Shown piece after piece: positions 7,557 through 15,323 of a stretch of 64,000 nt of DNA. This DNA comes from Chthoniobacteraceae bacterium (lineage in GTDB: Bacteria > Verrucomicrobiota > Verrucomicrobiia > Chthoniobacterales > Chthoniobacteraceae): positions 529,087 through 593,086 of the forward strand of contig JAQGOL010000035.1 of assembly GCA_028293625.1 (NCBI GenBank), in the 5' to 3' direction. How positions within the stretch are numbered: the first letter of the stretch is position 1; every line of letters begins with the position of its first letter. The notes below the pieces were generated by a model. The model saw only the letters and a list, made by a program, of their open reading frames with translations. It searched no databases and was not told the origin of the DNA. Position numbers and translations under genes: made by a program.

Positions 7557-8807
7557 ATGATCTCTTCGGGTTCCACCTCTTCCGTGCCGATCAGTTCCAC
7601 GGACCCGTTAATGCACCTGCGCGCGGCGCTGGCCGCGCTGGCTGTGATCGGACTCTTCATTGGGGCTGGCGTTGCCGCCTCGCGTTATCTTGAGACCCGC
7701 TATATTCATGGCGTGGCGCCGGTTCTGTTCACCTTAAAGAACCAAGGCGTGGCGTTTCAGAAAGCGGCTTTCAGCCAAAGCAACCTGTTGCCTCTTTATG
7801 GCAGTTCGGAACTGGTCAGGGAGGTTCCCGACAAGGCGAGCCGCTTTTTTCGGCATTACCCCAGCAATTTTGGCGTCTTTCCCATTGGCAAGGCGGGTAC
7901 CACGCCGCTTCTGATCCTGCAAAAACTCGGCGCCAGCGGTCCGGAAGCGGACGGGAAAAAAGTGGTCATTTCGCTCTCTCCAAGCTGGTTTTTTAGCGAA
8001 AAAGTTAATCCAGGCCATTATGCGGGAAATTTTTCCGCGCTGCAGGCAGGCGAGTTTATTTTCAACCGACATCTGAGCCCTGAATTGAGGCGCGATGCGG
8101 CGTCGCGGATGCTGGAGTTTCCAAAAACATTGGTAAAGGAGCCACAGCTCGATTTTGCGATGCGGCATTTGGTGGGAAAAGGGATGCTCAATCGTCTGCT
8201 TTTCGAGGCAGGCTCGCTGGCAGGCAGTGTCAATCAGGCAGTTGGGCGCACCCAGGATCATTTTCAATCAGCGCTTTATATCTGGACCAACCATGTGCGC
8301 TCTTCGACCGGCCACCGTCCTGAATTTCTCGACTGGACCCAGCTTCTTGCAAAGGCGTCCAAACGGACCGCAGCGCTTCCCCTGGAAAATGCGCGGCCGG
8401 ATCCGGGATGGGACGAGCTTTTAAGGGAAGGGGAACTCAGTTTTACCCGCACCCTGGAAAACGCCCAGGAATGGGGCGACCTGGAGTTGTTGCTGCGAGG
8501 GATGCGCGAATTGCATATGCGCCCCCTAGTCTTTACGATGCCAATGAACGGCTCTTACCTTGACCAGATGGGCATTTCGCCGGGAGCGCGCGCAGCCTAT
8601 TATGAACGGTTGCACGTTTTGGCAGCGCGCTATGAGGCACCGGTGGTGGATTTTCGCGATCATGAGGAAGACCCCAAGTTTCTCGTCGACCATCACGACC
8701 ATCTAAGTGCGAGGGGCTGGATCTATTACGACGAAATCATCGACGCGTTCTTTCACAACCGCCTCGATCTGCCGGGCGTTCCGCAGCGTGCGCCCTCACC
8801 GCTTTAG
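7557..8807 (+). CDS. DltD-like SGNH-type membrane-anchored protein
   Basis: 416-aa protein with one N-terminal membrane segment (about residues 25-45) and an extracytoplasmic domain resembling DltD. It has LPLYGSSELVRE near the start (the catalytic Ser block), then FPIGKAGTTPLL, VVISLSPSWFF, and a C-terminal DHHDHLSARGWIYYDE block supplying Asp/His. In Gram-positives DltD helps D-alanylate teichoic acids together with DltA, DltB and DltC. None of those is nearby, so the acceptor here is probably different, for example a surface polysaccharide. TTG 7551 is an alternative start. The 3' end overlaps the convergent receiver gene by 12 bp. Confidence 0.8.
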   Translation: MISSGSTSSVPISSTDPLMHLRAALAALAVIGLFIGAGVAASRYLETRYIHGVAPVLFTLKNQGVAFQKAAFSQSNLLPLYGSSELVREVPDKASRFFRHYPSNFGVFPIGKAGTTPLLILQKLGASGPEADGKKVVISLSPSWFFSEKVNPGHYAGNFSALQAGEFIFNRHLSPELRRDAASRMLEFPKTLVKEPQLDFAMRHLVGKGMLNRLLFEAGSLAGSVNQAVGRTQDHFQSALYIWTNHVRSSTGHRPEFLDWTQLLAKASKRTAALPLENARPDPGWDELLREGELSFTRTLENAQEWGDLELLLRGMRELHMRPLVFTMPMNGSYLDQMGISPGARAAYYERLHVLAARYEAPVVDFRDHEEDPKFLVDHHDHLSARGWIYYDEIIDAFFHNRLDLPGVPQRAPSPL

Positions 8808-9296
8808 GGCGACTTCCTGGATCGCTTGAATCAGCAGTTTATTTTGCATCGGTTTAAATAAAAGCCGATCAATTGAAAGCGCACTGTAGGCATGCTGATC
8901 CTCGGGATTCGGCGGGCTGGCAAAAACGATGATCCTGCCCGGGTAATTCACGGCTCGCAAATGGCGCACCAGACCGAGTCCGTTAAGCTTCGGCATTTCG
9001 TGGTCGGTAATGACCAGGTCAAATGCGTTCATATCTGCTTCGAGCAGCTTTACCGCATCGCGGCCATTGGCAGCGGATCTGACCGAATAACCATACTGGG
9101 TGAGAATCAGAAAAAGCACTTTGTTTACTAAAGTGTCGTCCTCCGCAATAAGGATTCGAAGCGGTATCACCGGGCTATTAGTCTCGCGCGACTTCGTATC
9201 GTCTTGCAACATGGCGCGTTCTTTTGCCGCCCGGAACCGCACACGGTTGGAAATTGGGCGTTTTGTCCGAATCGAACGGATTTTATCTGTTTTCAT
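8796..9296 (-). CDS. single-domain response regulator (receiver only)
   Basis: 166-aa protein with a CheY-like receiver in the C-terminal 120 residues. It has LIAEDDTLVNKV (acidic pocket), LVITDHEMPKLNGLG (phosphoacceptor Asp), FASPP and LLFKPMQ (conserved Lys). The N-terminal 40 residues are basic and probably unstructured. ATG 9212, giving a shorter protein that starts MLQDDTKS, is an equally possible start. There is no output domain, so it likely acts by protein-protein contact. No kinase is adjacent; it is divergent from the ECF sigma gene and overlaps the dltD-like gene tail to tail. Confidence 0.85.
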   Translation of the reverse strand: MKTDKIRSIRTKRPISNRVRFRAAKERAMLQDDTKSRETNSPVIPLRILIAEDDTLVNKVLFLILTQYGYSVRSAANGRDAVKLLEADMNAFDLVITDHEMPKLNGLGLVRHLRAVNYPGRIIVFASPPNPEDQHAYSALSIDRLLFKPMQNKLLIQAIQEVALKR

Positions 9297-9376
9297 CCAG
9301 CCGGAGTTCTATTTGGTGGGGGGGCGCAAGGGGCGCGCTGGAAGGATTCACGCGGGCCCCGCTACTTTTGAGTTTT

Positions 9377-9405
9377 ATTTCCGGGAACCGTTCAATTTCC
9401 GGGAA
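9377..9405. promoter_or_regulatory. two tandem TTCCGGGAA palindromes in a divergent promoter region
   Basis: ATTTCCGGGAA occurs at 9377-9387 and again at 9395-9405, an 18-bp spacing; each core TTCC-G-GGAA is palindromic. A related TTCCCGGGAG lies at about 9504-9513, and an 11-bp TTTTGAGTTTT is repeated at 9366-9376 and 9523-9533. The 297-bp gap separates the receiver gene (minus) from the ECF sigma gene (plus), so these may be operator sites. No regulator can be assigned. Confidence 0.4.
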
Positions 9406-9593
9406 AAGGGACCCCAGCGCACAAACCGTCCAACCTCGCCGTCAACACTCCATCAACTTCGCCGTCCCTTACTCAATCAGTCTGTGCGCTGGGTTACGGA
9501 TAATTCCCGGGAGAGGCGTGGATTTTGAGTTTTCGATAAAATTAAATTCTTTTTTCGCGTACCGTTGCGGCAAAGGCTTGATAAGATTATCCA

Positions 9594-10223
9594 ATGAGTT
9601 CGTCCGAACCTCCCGGGGAGAGCCTGCGCACCAGCATTTCGCTGCTTAACCGGTTGCGCGATCCGGCTGATCATGCCAGCTGGGAGCGGTTTCATGCGCG
9701 TTATGAGCCGCTGATTGTGACTGTGGCGCGCAAGGCCGGGCTCGGTCACGCGGAGGTTGAAGATGTGGTGCAGGAAACGCTGATCGAGGTGGCAAAACAG
9801 ATGCCGAATTTTTGTTACGACGTATCCAAAGGAACCTTTAAAGGGTGGCTTCTGACGATTTTGCGCCGGCGCGTATATAACCATTGGCGTTCCCAGAGCT
9901 ATCAGGCCGGCGCTCTGCGGCTCCCGCGTGCCCAGTCGTTTGAGCCGTGTCTGATGGAAATCCCGGGGAGTGATGAGATCGAGCTTGAAAAGATATGGGA
10001 TGCGGAATGGCGCGCACACACCATTCAGGAGGCTCTGAAGGTGGTGAAAACCAAGGTGAAGCCGCTCCAGTTTCAACTCTTTCAACTTCATGTGCTTAAA
10101 GGAATCAGCGCGCAGGAGGTTGCCAAGCGGCTTGGTGTGAAGTTGATGCAGGTTTACTGGGCCAGGTTGCATGTCGGCTCGATTTTTCAAAGAGCGCGCG
10201 AGGCTGCGGAAAAGGGCGGATGA
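9594..10223 (+). CDS. ECF-family RNA polymerase sigma factor
   Basis: 209-aa sigma-70 family protein of ECF size. Region 2 spans about residues 30-100 (WERFHARYEPLIVTVARKAG, then VEDVVQETLIEVAKQMPNF and GTFKGWLLTILRRRVYNHWR). Region 4 lies near 150-195 (LHVLKGISAQEVAKRLGVKLMQVYWAR). It is followed 121 bp downstream by a kinase with a WD40-like propeller, the arrangement common in PVC bacteria where a membrane Ser/Thr kinase replaces the anti-sigma factor. The pairing is inferred from position. Two palindromes lie about 200 bp upstream. Confidence 0.9.
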   Translation: MSSSEPPGESLRTSISLLNRLRDPADHASWERFHARYEPLIVTVARKAGLGHAEVEDVVQETLIEVAKQMPNFCYDVSKGTFKGWLLTILRRRVYNHWRSQSYQAGALRLPRAQSFEPCLMEIPGSDEIELEKIWDAEWRAHTIQEALKVVKTKVKPLQFQLFQLHVLKGISAQEVAKRLGVKLMQVYWARLHVGSIFQRAREAAEKGG

Positions 10224-10344
10224 GCGAAGAGGCAATTTAAACTGTTAAAGTGGGTCGACGAAAACTTTCAAATCGGCGGCCGTGCCGCATTCTTTGCTGG
10301 CAAAGGGCCGCCTGCGCGGCGCTTATTTTAGCCGCCTCTCACCC

Positions 10345-13290
10345 ATGTTGCCGCAAATCCCCGATCATAGCTTGATCCGCCGAATCGGTAACGGCGCGTA
10401 TGGAGAGGTCTGGCTGGCCAAAAATGTGATGGGGGCATTGAGGGCGGTGAAAATTGTCCGGCGTGAATGTTTTACGTCTGACCGACCGTATGAACGGGAG
10501 TTTGACGGCATTCGTAAATTCGAACCGCTTTCCCGCGCGCACGAGTCGCAGCTCGATATCCTTCATGTCGGCCGCGACGATGTAGCGGGCCTCTTTTTCT
10601 ATGTCATGGAGCTCGGCGATGACATCCGGCATGGCCAGGAGATCGATCCGGAAACGTATGCTCCCTACACCTTGCATAGCGGTTTGCAGGAACGGCAACG
10701 GTTCCCGGCACGGGATTGTGTGGAGGTCGGAATCGCGCTTTGCACGGCGCTTGCGCAGATCCACAAGCACGGGCTCATTCACCGCGACATCAAGCCTTCC
10801 AATGTCATTTTTGTCCATGGACGCGCCAAACTTGCCGATATTGGTTTGGTCACGGAAGCCGATGAAGATGCCTCGTTTGTTGGGACGGAGGGATATGTGC
10901 CGCAGGAAGGGCCGGGTTCGGCGCGCGCGGATCTTTTCAGCTTGGGACGGGTGCTGTACGAAATTTCCACCGGCTTTAACCAGAGGCAGTTTCCCGAGGT
11001 TCCCACTTCGTTTGGCGCGGACGACGATGAGCTTGCGCGCGATCTCAATCTGGTGATTCACAAAGCGTGTGCGCGCGATGCCCGGGAGCGGCATTCAAGC
11101 GCCACGCTTTTGCGTGAAGAGCTGTTGCTTTTGAAAAGCGGCCGCTCCATTCGACGGTTGCGCGATGCCGAGCGGCGGGTGGCGATTTTGAAATGGTGCG
11201 GCCTGGCGGCGCTGGTGGTCGCGTTGTTTGCCACTACCGGGTACATCTCGGCGAGCCGCGCCAATCATCTTGCCAATCTGGCGGTGGTGCAGGCCCGCCT
11301 GGCAGAAGCGCATGCATTGCGTACAGCGGGACAGATGGGCCGCCGGGTTGAAGCACTCTCCGGGCTGGCGGAGGCGGCTCGCATCCGGCCTTCCATAGAG
11401 TTGCGTAACGAAGCTATCGCATCGCTGGCACTGACCGATCTGAGCCCGGCGGTGAGTCTCTTTCCCGCTCCCGCTGGGGCAGTGGTGCGCGACAATCCGT
11501 TTTGCGTGGCGCTGAATCCCGGCGGCAGCCGGATCGCGTGGGCTCGCGACGATGGAAGCGTGAGCGTGCAGGATGCTCTTACCGGCAAAGAGATCGCGGA
11601 CATTCCCGCGCTTAGCCGCACGATATACGGTCTCGCGTGGAGCCCCAATGGTGAGATCCTGGTGATCACCTCAAAAAGTAAGACGCTCCTTTTCTATTGT
11701 ACGGAAAAGCGCACCCTGCTCATTGCATCCACGGAAACACCTCCCAGCGGCGTCGGTTCCATGGCGAGTTTCAGCGCCGATAGCACCCGTGTGGGATTGC
11801 CCGTAAAGGGCGAGGCGGTCATTTATGCGCTCCCTTCCGCAACCGTGATTCAACGGCTGCGCCCGATTCCTTCAGTCGGTCTTTTCTCGCTTCATCCCAC
11901 CACCCAGGTGGCGGTTTTTGCCGATAAACGCGACGCGGTGCTCTGGGATCTCGCTGCCGGCAAGGAGCTTGAACGCCGTCCCGTCGGCAGTAATTCCCTG
12001 GCGTTTTCCTGGAGCCCGGATGGCCTCTCCCTGGCCGTCGCGGCACGTGAGGGGGGCATTCTGGTATTTAACGGAAGGAGCGATCGGGTTTTCGCGCGGT
12101 ATGGACATCCCTCGGCTCCGGTGAATGTGCAATGGCATCCCGACGGTCAACGCCTGGTGGCATCCACGATTGACGGACATTCCCAGATCTGGCGAGTGGA
12201 TACGGGAGCATTGCCGCTGGTCGAACTCAGTGGCAATGCCGGGCTCGGGTTCACCGACGATGGCCGCAACCTTGTCGCGGTGGCCAACGGGAACCTGGCC
12301 ATTCTCCCTTTGATCGAACCGGCCCCGGTCTATTCCATCCTTTCGAGCCCGGTAGGCGTCACCGCGTTTGAGCAAATGACTTTTTCGCCCGATGGCTCGA
12401 ATTTGGTTTCGCTTTCAAACCACGATGGAGCGTGGTTTTGGGATTGCACCCTGGCTCGCGGCATTGAAATGCGTGAAGTGCGCGGCCATAGCAGGAGCTG
12501 GATTGAGTTTGCACCTGATGGCCAGGCACTCTTTACCCTCGGCAGTGACGGCGTCGAACGCTGGCCGATCAAGCAGAACGGGAGCGAGCCGCGCCTCGGC
12601 GCGCCGGTCGTGCTGCCTGACACTCTCCCCTATAAATCCGGCGGCACCGCTGCCCTCAGCGCCGACGGTAACCAGCTCCTTTTTAGTTCACACTCCGATC
12701 GGGTGATGCTTGTCGATCTGGCCGGACAGGTGCCGCCTATACGAATTGATCCTCATTTTGACGTGGGCGCGCTCGCATGGCGGCCGGACGGCCGTCAATT
12801 TGCACTCACCGGTTTGGGTGAACGCTCGGTTACTCTGCTCTACGATTCAGCCACCCGCCAGCCGCTCAAGCGCTTCCAGGGGAGCCAGGCCGCGATGGCC
12901 TGGAGCCGCGACGGCCGCTTTCTTGCCCAATTAAATGCCACCGGCTGCGAGCTTTTTGAGGCTGCGACGCTAAGGTCAGTCGCGCTTTTTCCCCGCGAAT
13001 TTGTCGGGCCCATCATTCAGTCCAATGTAAGATGCAGCCCTTGTGGCGTCGCGTTTTCGGGCAACGGCTCGTTGATGGCGTTTCTTACCACACCCGAGCG
13101 GATTGCCCTGGTCGATACAGCCACCCGTTCCATTGTTGCAACGGTTACGTTGCCGGATCGGGCGGTGGCGCGGGGGGTTTTATTGAGTCCGGACGGCGGG
13201 ACTCTCGTGGCGCATGATATGGTGCACGCGCATCTGTATAACCTGCGTAAAATGCGTGGTGCCATCGCAAAATTGGGTCTCGACTGGTGA
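10345..13290 (+). CDS. membrane Ser/Thr protein kinase with WD40-like propeller
   Basis: 981-aa protein starting at ATG 10345 (GTG 10282 is an in-frame alternative). Residues about 10-265 form a Hanks-type kinase: RIGNGAYGEVW loop, K36 in AVKIV, HRDIKPSN at 146-153 (catalytic D148), but DIG (165-167) instead of DFG. A membrane helix spans about 283-302. The remaining 650 residues are outside and contain WD40-like blades with recurring 'W/S PDG' turns (AWSPNGEILV, FSWSPDGLSLAVA, QWHPDGQRLVAS, AWRPDGRQFAL). It probably senses an extracytoplasmic cue and phosphorylates a cytoplasmic target such as the neighbouring sigma factor. DIG variants can still be active. Confidence 0.9.
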   Translation: MLPQIPDHSLIRRIGNGAYGEVWLAKNVMGALRAVKIVRRECFTSDRPYEREFDGIRKFEPLSRAHESQLDILHVGRDDVAGLFFYVMELGDDIRHGQEIDPETYAPYTLHSGLQERQRFPARDCVEVGIALCTALAQIHKHGLIHRDIKPSNVIFVHGRAKLADIGLVTEADEDASFVGTEGYVPQEGPGSARADLFSLGRVLYEISTGFNQRQFPEVPTSFGADDDELARDLNLVIHKACARDARERHSSATLLREELLLLKSGRSIRRLRDAERRVAILKWCGLAALVVALFATTGYISASRANHLANLAVVQARLAEAHALRTAGQMGRRVEALSGLAEAARIRPSIELRNEAIASLALTDLSPAVSLFPAPAGAVVRDNPFCVALNPGGSRIAWARDDGSVSVQDALTGKEIADIPALSRTIYGLAWSPNGEILVITSKSKTLLFYCTEKRTLLIASTETPPSGVGSMASFSADSTRVGLPVKGEAVIYALPSATVIQRLRPIPSVGLFSLHPTTQVAVFADKRDAVLWDLAAGKELERRPVGSNSLAFSWSPDGLSLAVAAREGGILVFNGRSDRVFARYGHPSAPVNVQWHPDGQRLVASTIDGHSQIWRVDTGALPLVELSGNAGLGFTDDGRNLVAVANGNLAILPLIEPAPVYSILSSPVGVTAFEQMTFSPDGSNLVSLSNHDGAWFWDCTLARGIEMREVRGHSRSWIEFAPDGQALFTLGSDGVERWPIKQNGSEPRLGAPVVLPDTLPYKSGGTAALSADGNQLLFSSHSDRVMLVDLAGQVPPIRIDPHFDVGALAWRPDGRQFALTGLGERSVTLLYDSATRQPLKRFQGSQAAMAWSRDGRFLAQLNATGCELFEAATLRSVALFPREFVGPIIQSNVRCSPCGVAFSGNGSLMAFLTTPERIALVDTATRSIVATVTLPDRAVARGVLLSPDGGTLVAHDMVHAHLYNLRKMRGAIAKLGLDW

Positions 13291-13439
13291 GCTTGCGCGG
13301 CGGATAGGCTGCGCTAAATCACTTGAATGCTAGTGTTTATAACGAATTTCTAATGTCGTTGTAACGCCGGTTTTTCTTCTTCTGGAACCGTGACAATGGC
13401 GCCGCCGCTGCTTACAAACTGACCTTTTTATCCCTCTTT

Positions 13440-14246
13440 ATGCTCTGTTTCCCGATTCTCCGCACGCTCGCGGCCGCTGCGGCCTGTTTGGCTGGAACCC
13501 CTTTGCTTTTCGCTCAAAGCGACGATTTTAACGACAAATCCGATGAAGGCTGGACGCGGTATGATCCGCTCGCGGTATTTGGAGCGCCTGGCCGGTTTTC
13601 CTTCCCCGCCGGCGGCTACGAACTCCATAGCACTTCTTCGCCCAATCCCAGCGCGCTCGGTCCTGGCCGGGTGGCAAGCGTGCGCATGGATGGCAATTAC
13701 ACTCAATTTTCTGTCTCGGCTGACGTGGTCGATTGGGATACATCCCTCGATCAGGCTTTTGGTCTTCTCGGCCGGATCAGGCAGGTGGGACTCGGCACTT
13801 CCGACGGGTACATTTTTCTTTACCGGCCATTCAAAGGCGATTTCCTGATCGAGCGTCTCGACAATGAGTCCGGCAATCTGATCGCCACCGGATCTCTCAA
13901 GCTCGATTCCACAAAGGATTACCGGTTCACGTTTGCCGGGGTCGGCTCGGAATTTACCGGGACGGTATTTGATCTCGCCGATACGTCAGCTCCGCTCCTG
14001 ACTGTTTTTGCTTCCGACTCCGCTTACACCACCGGAGTGACGGGTCTGCTTGTCACCAGCAATGGCGCGCAGGATTTGGGCGCCGGCGATGCGACTTTTG
14101 ACAATTACATGGCGAGCGTGCCGGAACCGTCGGTTGCTGGACTAATTGTGAGTGGCGTCGGTTTGACTCTTTGCAAACGCCGGGTGCGCATATCCCGGGC
14201 CGGTCGCATCAGCGCAAACCTCCCTATCTCATCTTTTCCGTCTTAA
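13440..14246 (+). CDS. PEP-CTERM exported protein
   Basis: 268-aa exported protein. A signal peptide spans about residues 1-25 (ending LLFAQ), followed by a beta-rich LamG/jelly-roll-like domain. A PEP-CTERM signal lies near 230: VPEPSVAGLIVSGVGL, then LCKRRVR. PEP-CTERM tails direct sorting and cleavage by exosortase in exopolysaccharide-producing Gram-negatives. No exosortase gene is in the window. Unusually, about 18 residues follow the Arg cluster, where the family normally ends within a few residues. The 3' end overlaps the convergent small gene by 23 bp, so a frameshift or shifted stop is possible. Confidence 0.8.
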   Translation: MLCFPILRTLAAAAACLAGTPLLFAQSDDFNDKSDEGWTRYDPLAVFGAPGRFSFPAGGYELHSTSSPNPSALGPGRVASVRMDGNYTQFSVSADVVDWDTSLDQAFGLLGRIRQVGLGTSDGYIFLYRPFKGDFLIERLDNESGNLIATGSLKLDSTKDYRFTFAGVGSEFTGTVFDLADTSAPLLTVFASDSAYTTGVTGLLVTSNGAQDLGAGDATFDNYMASVPEPSVAGLIVSGVGLTLCKRRVRISRAGRISANLPISSFPS

Positions 14247-14610
14247 GATTGCTCTTTGCAATCACCTGCACTTCCCGAATGTCGGCGGGTTTTGGGAATG
14301 TAATGGAGGCCGCCACTTTAGTGAATGCCTGGGTTGCGATCGCGCCGGGCTGTTGCGCCACAAACTCAAATTGATAGACGCCGTCCTTCGCGCTTTTTTT
14401 CCGAAGTTGCGGTTTTGACCAGCCGCCCGTGTTGGTCATTCCGCGGGCATCCACCTGAATTTGTGCCGGGGCGGTTTCCAATATTTGCACGGTGATGCTT
14501 TGCACTGAAGCGATTAACGCCATTTTGTCTTCTTCCTGATCTTTCCCGAACCCTTGTGAAGACCAACAGAGCGTGGCGGCAACAGCCAGAAAAGCGAATG
14601 TCGAGTGCAT
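14224..14610 (-). CDS. small exported protein, unknown
   Basis: 128-aa protein from ATG 14610 (the frame opens at 14661, but the hydrophobic signal begins MHSTFAFLAVAATLCW). After cleavage near residue 25 a beta-rich domain follows: SVQSITVQILETAPAQIQVDARGMTNTGGW and a paired YQFEFVAQQPGAI. No family is recognised. It is divergent from the heme oxygenase operon across a 122-bp promoter region and convergent, overlapping, with the PEP-CTERM gene. Confidence 0.65.
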   Translation of the reverse strand: MHSTFAFLAVAATLCWSSQGFGKDQEEDKMALIASVQSITVQILETAPAQIQVDARGMTNTGGWSKPQLRKKSAKDGVYQFEFVAQQPGAIATQAFTKVAASITFPKPADIREVQVIAKSNLKTEKMR

Positions 14611-14732
14611 GGTCCGACAGACTGCCGCAAGGGGCTTTGATCGCAAGGGGTTAACTGCCAATCATCAAACGCCCGTAAAAAACCATTGAGTTTCTAGCCT
14701 TCAGACTTAGCAGTTGGGCAGCCGTGTTTTCT

Positions 14733-15323
14733 ATGAGCCAACCCATCCTTGAGCGGTTGCGAACCGCCACCAAAGGCGCCCATGCGCAATTGGAAGAGCG
14801 TGTGCAAATTGAAGCACGGGTCATCGATCTGCAACGATACGCGGAGTTGTTGGAGGATTTCCTTGGCTGGTATGAGCCGCTGGAGAGTGGGATGCGAAGA
14901 CTCGCCGGATGGGGCGACTACGGACTCGACCTCGCGGTCCGATGCAAGAGTCCCTGGCTTGCGCACGATTTGAACGCGCTCGGCTACTCGGAGGCGCAAA
15001 TCGCGACGTTGCCTCGCTGCCGGGATCTTCCAACGGTGGAGACCCTCGCGCGCGGTTTTGGCTGCGCCTACGTGATGGAGGGCGCTACCCTTGGCGGCCG
15101 CCATATTTCGGGGTTGCTGCATGAAAGTCCCGTCCCCAAGGAGGCGCGCACCTTCTTTGGCTCCTACGGCCCGAGGGTGGGCGAGCGATGGAAAGAGTTC
15201 GTGGCCGCATTGGAGGCTTTTTCGGATCATGAAGGCTATGGCGATCAAGTCGTCGATGCCGCGCGGCAAACTTTTGAAAGCATGGAATCGTGGATTTGCC
15301 GGATGAAAGGGATCAGCGCGTGA
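14733..15323 (+). CDS. bphO: biliverdin-producing heme oxygenase
   Basis: 196-aa heme oxygenase of the bacterial BphO type, which opens heme to biliverdin IXalpha, CO and iron. The N-terminal LRTATKGAHAQLEE contains the expected proximal His (H17). The distal-helix region reads YVMEGATLGGRHISGLL, the family's Gly-rich segment next to the heme. ATG 14733 is preferred over GTG 14724. Its stop overlaps the GTG start of the phytochrome gene (GTGA), so chromophore synthesis and photoreceptor are translationally coupled. Divergent from a small exported protein. Confidence 0.94.
   Translation: MSQPILERLRTATKGAHAQLEERVQIEARVIDLQRYAELLEDFLGWYEPLESGMRRLAGWGDYGLDLAVRCKSPWLAHDLNALGYSEAQIATLPRCRDLPTVETLARGFGCAYVMEGATLGGRHISGLLHESPVPKEARTFFGSYGPRVGERWKEFVAALEAFSDHEGYGDQVVDAARQTFESMESWICRMKGISA

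Noticed and set aside
9477..10235. 252-codon minus-strand frame opposite the ECF sigma gene
   Set aside because: The plus frame has clear sigma region 2 and 4 motifs; this one is a mirror.
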